Below, in pieces: positions 60,129-64,000 of a DNA stretch of 64,000 nt. The number at the start of each line of letters is the position of its first letter. The first letter of the stretch is position 1. A program made the position numbers and the translations under genes. The notes under the pieces are model-generated. The model was not told the DNA's origin. It searched no databases and worked only from the letters and a program-made list of their open reading frames with translations. Location of the stretch: the NCBI RefSeq assembly GCF_001514065.1, contig NZ_KQ948426.1, positions 682,001 to 746,000 of the forward strand, in the 5' to 3' direction. This DNA comes from Streptomyces antibioticus (GTDB lineage: Bacteria; Actinomycetota; Actinomycetes; Streptomycetales; Streptomycetaceae).

Positions 60129-61343
60129 ATGAGGCCCCGACTCACCGCCGCTCTCTTGCTGGCCCCCCTCCTCGCCACCGCCTGCGCGGAGACCGGTGCC
60201 GGCACCCGCACCATGGCCCGCGCGCTGCCCCCGGACACCGCCTTCACCCACCCCGGCGTGCTCGTCAGCGAGGCGCAGCTGGAGGCCGTGCAGAAGAACG
60301 TCACCGCGGGGAAGCAGCCGTGGCTCAAGGCCTACCTCGACATGCGGGACAGCAAGTACGGGGCGTACAACTACCGGCCCGAGCCGTACGCCAGCGTCGA
60401 CTGCCCCGGTGGCGACCACGCCGACCGGCCCGCGCACGGGTGTGTCGAGGAGCGCGAGGACGCCATCGCCGCCTACACCCAGGCCCTTCTCTTCCGGATC
60501 ACCGGCAAGCAGCAGCACGCCGTGAAGGCCAGGGAGATCCTGGACGCCTGGTCGGCGAAGATGCGGCGGCACACCGAGGAGGACGCCGGGTTGCAGACCG
60601 GGTGGGCCGGGTCGACGTGGGCGCGGGCCGCCGAGCTCGTCCGGCACAGTCCCGGCGCGGGCTGGCCGGCGGACCGGGTCGCCCGGTTCGAGACCATGCT
60701 GCGCACGGCGTATCTGCCGACCGTCACCCGCAAGGTCCCCGACTACAACGGCAACTGGGACCTCGTGATGACCGACGCGGCCATCGGGATCGCCGTCTTC
60801 CTGGAGGACCGCAAGGCCTTCGACCACGCCCTGGAACGGTTCCGCGAGCGCGTGCCCGCCTACTTCTACCTGGCGAAGGACGGCAAGCTGCCGATCACGC
60901 CCAAGGGGTCGACCGTCACCACTCCGCAGAAGCTCACGACGTACTGGTTCGGGCAGCGGACGTACAAGGACGGCATGTCCCAGGAGACCTGCCGCAACTT
61001 CAAGCACGTCGGCTATTCCGTCGCCGCCACCGCCCACATCGCCGAGACCGCCTGGCACCAGGGCATCGACCTGTACGGCGAGGTGAAGGACCGGCTCAAG
61101 AGCACCCTCGCCTTCCACGCCCGCTACCAGGCGGGGGAGACCGCGCCCGGGTGGCTGTGCGGCGGCAAGGTGGACCGGACCATGGGGCCGGACCTGGAGG
61201 TCGCCCTCAACCACCTGGAGAACCGCCTCGGCATCGCCGTCCCGGCCGCCCACAAGCTCGCCGAGGAGACCCGCCCGGCCGGCACCGACAACCTCTTCGT
61301 CTCCTGGGAGACCCTGACCCACGCGGGCAATCCCGGCAGCTGA
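60129..61343 (+). CDS. Alginate-lyase-family lipoprotein
   Basis: A 404-residue exported protein. MRPRLTAALLLAPLLATACA gives a lipoprotein-type signal with Cys19. The mature domain is an alpha/alpha toroid of the AlgL/PL5-like superfamily: HPGVLVSEAQLEAVQKNV, TQALLFRITGKQQHAVKARE, TVTRKVPDYNGNWDLVMTDA and FKHVGYSVAATAHIAETAWH with candidate catalytic Asn/His. Substrate may be an acidic polysaccharide. No operon partner; tRNA-fMet follows. Confidence 0.83.
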   Translation: MRPRLTAALLLAPLLATACAETGAGTRTMARALPPDTAFTHPGVLVSEAQLEAVQKNVTAGKQPWLKAYLDMRDSKYGAYNYRPEPYASVDCPGGDHADRPAHGCVEEREDAIAAYTQALLFRITGKQQHAVKAREILDAWSAKMRRHTEEDAGLQTGWAGSTWARAAELVRHSPGAGWPADRVARFETMLRTAYLPTVTRKVPDYNGNWDLVMTDAAIGIAVFLEDRKAFDHALERFRERVPAYFYLAKDGKLPITPKGSTVTTPQKLTTYWFGQRTYKDGMSQETCRNFKHVGYSVAATAHIAETAWHQGIDLYGEVKDRLKSTLAFHARYQAGETAPGWLCGGKVDRTMGPDLEVALNHLENRLGIAVPAAHKLAEETRPAGTDNLFVSWETLTHAGNPGS

Positions 61344-61417
61344 GAACCGCCCGTGAGCTGGGGCGACGTATATGTGGCGCGAGCGGTCCCGCGGATGGCG
61401 TATGCTGGTTTCACCGA

Positions 61418-61491
61418 CGCGGGGTGGAGCAGCTCGGTAGCTCGCTGGGCTCATAACCCAGAGGTCGCAGGTTCAAATCCTGTCCCCGCTA
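61418..61491 (+). tRNA. Initiator tRNA-fMet (CAU)
   Basis: A 74-nt cloverleaf with the initiator marks: an unpaired first base (C1 opposite T) and three G-C pairs in the anticodon stem (CTGGG-CTCATAA-CCCAG). T arm GGTTCAAATCC. A -10-like TATGCT lies 12-17 bp upstream. CCA not encoded. Confidence 0.95.
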
Positions 61492-61502
61492 CTGAAGGCC
61501 CA

Positions 61503-61542
61503 GGGCCGGAATCCAGTCAATGGATTCCGGCCCTGAGTTTTT
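61503..61542 (+). terminator. Rho-independent terminator after tRNA-fMet
   Basis: GGGCCGGAATCCA, loop GTCAA, complement, then TGAGTTTTT. Perfect 13-bp stem with a T-run. Confidence 0.93.
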
Positions 61543-61598
61543 CCCTCGGTCGGTCCACACCGCTCGCCGCCCGCCCCCGCTCCGGGAAACCTGGAGAT

Positions 61599-62681
61599 GT
61601 GGATCAAGAAGCGGTGGACGAATGGCGCGTCTCCGCGCTGCGCTTCCTCCCCGCTCTGCTGATCGTCGGCGGTGTCGTCTACGACGTCCTGACCCCCCGC
61701 GACTTCACCGCGGTCCCCTTCTTCACCGCCGCCCCGCTGGTCGCCGCCCCCCTGTACTCGCTGGGCGGCACGCTCGTCACCGGAGCCGTGGCGCTGGCGG
61801 CGACCTACGGCGTGCACCTGCGCTTCGGCAGCCATCTGGACGCCGACACCCTCACCGAGACGCTCACCGTGCTCACGGTCGCCGCGCTCGCCGCCTTCCT
61901 CAACCGGGTGGTGCGCCGCGGCGACCAGCGGCTCGCCTCGCAGCGGGTGATCGCCGAAGCCGCCCAGCGCGCGGTGCTGCCCGAGCCGGAGGACCGGATC
62001 GGCGCGTTCGAGATCGCGGTGCGCTACGAGGCGGCGCAGCGGGACGCGTTCATCGGCGGGGACCTGTACGCCGTGCAGGACAGCCCCTACGGGGTGCGGG
62101 TGATGGTGGGGGACGTACGGGGGAAGGGGATGGGGGCGGTGGCCGCGGTCGCCGTGCTCATCGGGGCGTTCCGGGAGGCCGCCGAGCAGGAGGCCACGCT
62201 CGCGGCGGTCGCGCGGCGGCTGGAGCGGGCGCTGGACCGCGAGGGCACCCGGCGCGGGGGCCTCGACGCCGTGGAGGGGTTCACCACCGCCGTCCTCGCC
62301 GAACTCCCGCGCGGCGACGGCGTCGTCCGCATCGTCAACCGCGGCCATCCGCCACCGCTGCTGCTCGGCCCCGACGGCGCCGTACGTCCGCTGCCCGCCA
62401 CCGAGCCCGCACTGCCGCTCGGCCTGGGCGAGCTCGGCAGTTGGCTCGACCGCGTGGAGCAGGCCCGCTTCCCCGACGGGGCCACGCTGCTTCTCTACAC
62501 CGACGGCCTGTCCGAGGCCCGCGACCGGCACGGGGAGTTCTACGACCCGGTGGCCCGGCTCGCGGGCCGTGTCTTCCGCTCGCCCGGGGTGCTGCTGTCC
62601 GCCCTCGCCGAGGAGGTGCGCCGGCACTGCGGCGGCGGAACGAGGGACGACATGGCGCTGCTCGCCGTACGCCGGCCGTGA
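61599..62681 (+). CDS. Membrane PP2C/SpoIIE-type serine phosphatase
   Basis: A 360-residue protein. Residues 10-105 hold about three to four hydrophobic segments ending in a short helix (RRGDQRLASQRVIAEAAQRA), then the SpoIIE/RsbU phosphatase domain: FIGGDLYAVQDSPYGVRVMV, VGDVRGKGMGAVAAVAVLI (the GDVxGKG metal loop), IVNRGHPPPLLL and LLLYTDGLSEARDRHG, and TRDDMALLAV. Such phosphatases act on anti-sigma antagonists in Streptomyces stress and development circuits. Start GTG 61599 or 61614 is uncertain. Confidence 0.9.
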   Translation: MDQEAVDEWRVSALRFLPALLIVGGVVYDVLTPRDFTAVPFFTAAPLVAAPLYSLGGTLVTGAVALAATYGVHLRFGSHLDADTLTETLTVLTVAALAAFLNRVVRRGDQRLASQRVIAEAAQRAVLPEPEDRIGAFEIAVRYEAAQRDAFIGGDLYAVQDSPYGVRVMVGDVRGKGMGAVAAVAVLIGAFREAAEQEATLAAVARRLERALDREGTRRGGLDAVEGFTTAVLAELPRGDGVVRIVNRGHPPPLLLGPDGAVRPLPATEPALPLGLGELGSWLDRVEQARFPDGATLLLYTDGLSEARDRHGEFYDPVARLAGRVFRSPGVLLSALAEEVRRHCGGGTRDDMALLAVRRP

Positions 62682-62767
62682 CGATGTGACGGCCGGTGAT
62701 CGGGCGAGCGCCCTCCGCATAACAACTGACATACCGTCAATACCTGTGAGGTTCCTGAGGGTCTCCT

Positions 62768-62793
62768 CGGGCGGGGTCAACTCGCCCGTTTTT
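62768..62793 (+). terminator. Terminator after the phosphatase gene
   Basis: CGGGCG and CGCCCG arms with a 9-nt loop followed by five T. The rest of 62682-62929 is non-coding leader and promoter sequence without a recognised gene. Confidence 0.75.
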
Positions 62794-62929
62794 CACCGGC
62801 CATGACCCCTACGTCCTGCTGAAAAAGGTTAATGATCAAGCGGAACAGCTTGGAATCCACACCCCGGGTCTATTAACGTTCGATAACGCAGCGCGGTCGT
62901 CCCAGCCGTCACAAGAGTCGGCTCCGTGC

Positions 62930-63070
62930 GCACGCGCCGAATCCCGCAAGGGAACCGGGGAACCACCAACTTGGGGTGAATCACGCGTAAGCCGCCGTGG
63001 CAGCACGGCGGATATACGCGCGTAGGAGACCTTCCTGCTCCGAACCCGTCAGCTAACCCGGTAGGCGAGA
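62930..63070 (+). ncRNA. Putative c-di-AMP riboswitch (ydaO/yuaA class)
   Basis: The conserved blocks of the ydaO class occur in order: CGCCGAATCC, CAAGGGAACCGGGGAACCA, TTGGGGTGAATC, then GTAGGAGACC and CGAACCCGTCAGCTAACCCG with GTAGGCG closing the pairing to the 5' arm. The motif ends about 25 nt before the M23 peptidase start. In Streptomyces this class controls cell-wall hydrolase genes and turns them off when c-di-AMP binds. Ends approximate. Confidence 0.85.
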
Positions 63071-63093
63071 AGGAAGGAAAGGAGCACGCCCAC

Positions 63094-64000
63094 GTGGCGT
63101 CAAACCGGCCTGCCCCCGAGGCCCCGTATGTGCCGAGCCAGCGCAGCACCGATGCCTTCGGCTACGGCAGCTACCACCACGACGAGGGCCCGCAGGACGT
63201 CTGGAATCCCACCGAGGACTCCCTCCGTCCGCCGCGTGGCAAGCACCGGGTGGCCAAGCAGCGCGGCGGGGGACTCGCCCGCAGCTCCACGGTCCTGGGC
63301 GTCGGTGTCATAGCCGCCGTCGGCGCGGGCGGCATGGCCAGCGCCAACACCGGCAAGCCGCCGGTCTCCATCTCGATACCCGACCTGCCCAACGTGGGCG
63401 GCGTCTTCGGCGGTGACGACGAGGCTCCCAAGGGTTCCGCCACCGCGCTCAGCAGCCTGGCCACCAGCGCCACGCAGACCGCCGAGACCGGCTCGGACGC
63501 CGGTGAGGCCCTGCGCAACCGGATCATGGCGCAGGCCGAGAGCCAGCAGAACCAGGTCGACAACAAGGCGCAGCTGGCCGCTGAGGCCGAGGTCGCCTCG
63601 CAGACCGCGAAGGCCGAGGCCGCCGCGCTCAAGCAGGCCGCCGACGACGCCGCGGCGGCGAAGAAGGCAGCCGAGGAGAAGGCCGCGAAGGAGGCCGAGG
63701 CCAAGCGCCTGGCCGAGCTCGCCAAGCAGTTCACGCTGCCGACCTCGTCGTACACCATCACGGGGACCTTCGGTCAGGCCGGTTCGCTCTGGTCCTCCGG
63801 CTACCACACCGGTCTGGACTTCGCGGCGCCCACGGGCACGCTGATCAAGGCGATCCACAGCGGCACCATCACGGAGGCCGGCTGGGCCGGCTCCTACGGC
63901 TACCGCACGATCCTCACCCTCGACGACGGCACCGAGCTGTGGTTCTGCCACCAGTCCTCGATCAGCGTCAGCGTCGGCCAGAAGGTCGGCACCGGCGATG
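63094..64000 (+). CDS. M23-family (LytM-type) peptidase, cut by the window end
   Basis: The first 302 residues are visible. A long cytoplasmic N-terminus (about 62 residues) precedes a hydrophobic segment at 64-85, then an Ala/Gln-rich coiled coil at about 135-212 (AAALKQAADDAAAAKKAAEE). The M23 domain begins near 215 with GYHTGLDFAAPTG (His238, Asp242 as zinc ligands) and LWFCHQSS (His286). It probably cleaves peptidoglycan cross-links. GTG 63094 has AAGGAG upstream. The putative riboswitch lies directly before it. The C-terminus lies outside the window. Confidence 0.92.
   Translation, partial: MASNRPAPEAPYVPSQRSTDAFGYGSYHHDEGPQDVWNPTEDSLRPPRGKHRVAKQRGGGLARSSTVLGVGVIAAVGAGGMASANTGKPPVSISIPDLPNVGGVFGGDDEAPKGSATALSSLATSATQTAETGSDAGEALRNRIMAQAESQQNQVDNKAQLAAEAEVASQTAKAEAAALKQAADDAAAAKKAAEEKAAKEAEAKRLAELAKQFTLPTSSYTITGTFGQAGSLWSSGYHTGLDFAAPTGTLIKAIHSGTITEAGWAGSYGYRTILTLDDGTELWFCHQSSISVSVGQKVGTGD

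Overview
The window is high-GC actinobacterial chromosome and almost certainly comes from a Streptomyces. It carries bldC, an lsrL-type Lsr2 paralogue next to purS, valine dehydrogenase, a DmdR/IdeR-type iron box, the small bacterial SRP RNA beside dnaX, and many GTG starts and GTGA/ATGA stop-start overlaps. From memory the order dnaX-purD-purC-lsrL-purSQL-purFM-vdh-bldC-hrpA matches the S. coelicolor core chromosome around SCO4060-SCO4110. No database was consulted.

Layout. 1-2656 holds two small proteins, an HdeD-like membrane protein, an HhH-GPD protein and a siderophore-interacting reductase, all on the minus strand. A consensus iron box (2695-2713) separates these from a rightward operon: Ntn-hydrolase acylase, IucB-type acetyltransferase, cupin, SDR. 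Then come a CopC-CopD fusion, a DUF4287 protein, a second SDR and a PAP2 membrane phosphatase. 11115-12160 holds a VapBC-like module with a frame-broken toxin, tRNA-Ser and the SRP RNA. 12226-20778 is dnaX, purD, a degenerate M48-like membrane protein, a dimethylformamidase-like protein and purC. 20788-24811 is an ABC exporter/histidine kinase/response regulator operon between two identical tRNA-Gly(GCC) genes, then tRNA-Gly(UCC). 24935-28742 is lsrL divergent from purS-purQ-purL. 28809-33261 is a Uma2 protein, a DHA2 exporter with divergent TetR, a mycothiol-dependent isomerase-like protein and a META-domain lipoprotein. 33323-38749 is purF, purM, a DUF3073 protein, vdh and a conserved unknown. 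38750-40796 is the long bldC upstream region with a BldD box, bldC, a small Cys/His protein and a 135-bp tandem array of dismembered tRNA-Asp copies ending in the intact gene. 40891-47708 is hrpA, a small membrane protein, tRNA-Phe/Asp/Glu, a metallophosphoesterase and a zincin-like protease. 47859-55309 is a Pro-rich lipoprotein, a DEAD-box helicase with RGG-like repeats, a secreted FG-GAP protein and an amino-acid permease. 55444-59957 is tRNA-Lys, a TetR/MpaB-type oxygenase pair and a MarR-ribA-RibD-like module with three matching operator-like sites. 60129-64000 is an alginate-lyase-family lipoprotein, tRNA-fMet, a PP2C phosphatase and a putative c-di-AMP riboswitch ahead of an M23 peptidase cut by the window edge.

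How genes work together. Eight purine genes (purD, C, S, Q, L, F, M and the PurSQL complex they form) are spread over about 20 kb in several transcription units mixed with unrelated genes. Housekeeping translation and replication functions (ten tRNAs, SRP RNA, dnaX, two helicases) alternate with small regulated accessory modules: iron, ABC/two-component, MFS/TetR, MarR/riboflavin-type and TetR/MpaB. Several of these show their operator directly in the sequence. Many genes have a -10-like hexamer 6-9 nt before the start codon and no ribosome binding site, which suggests leaderless mRNAs. I see no insertion sequence, prophage or CRISPR array.
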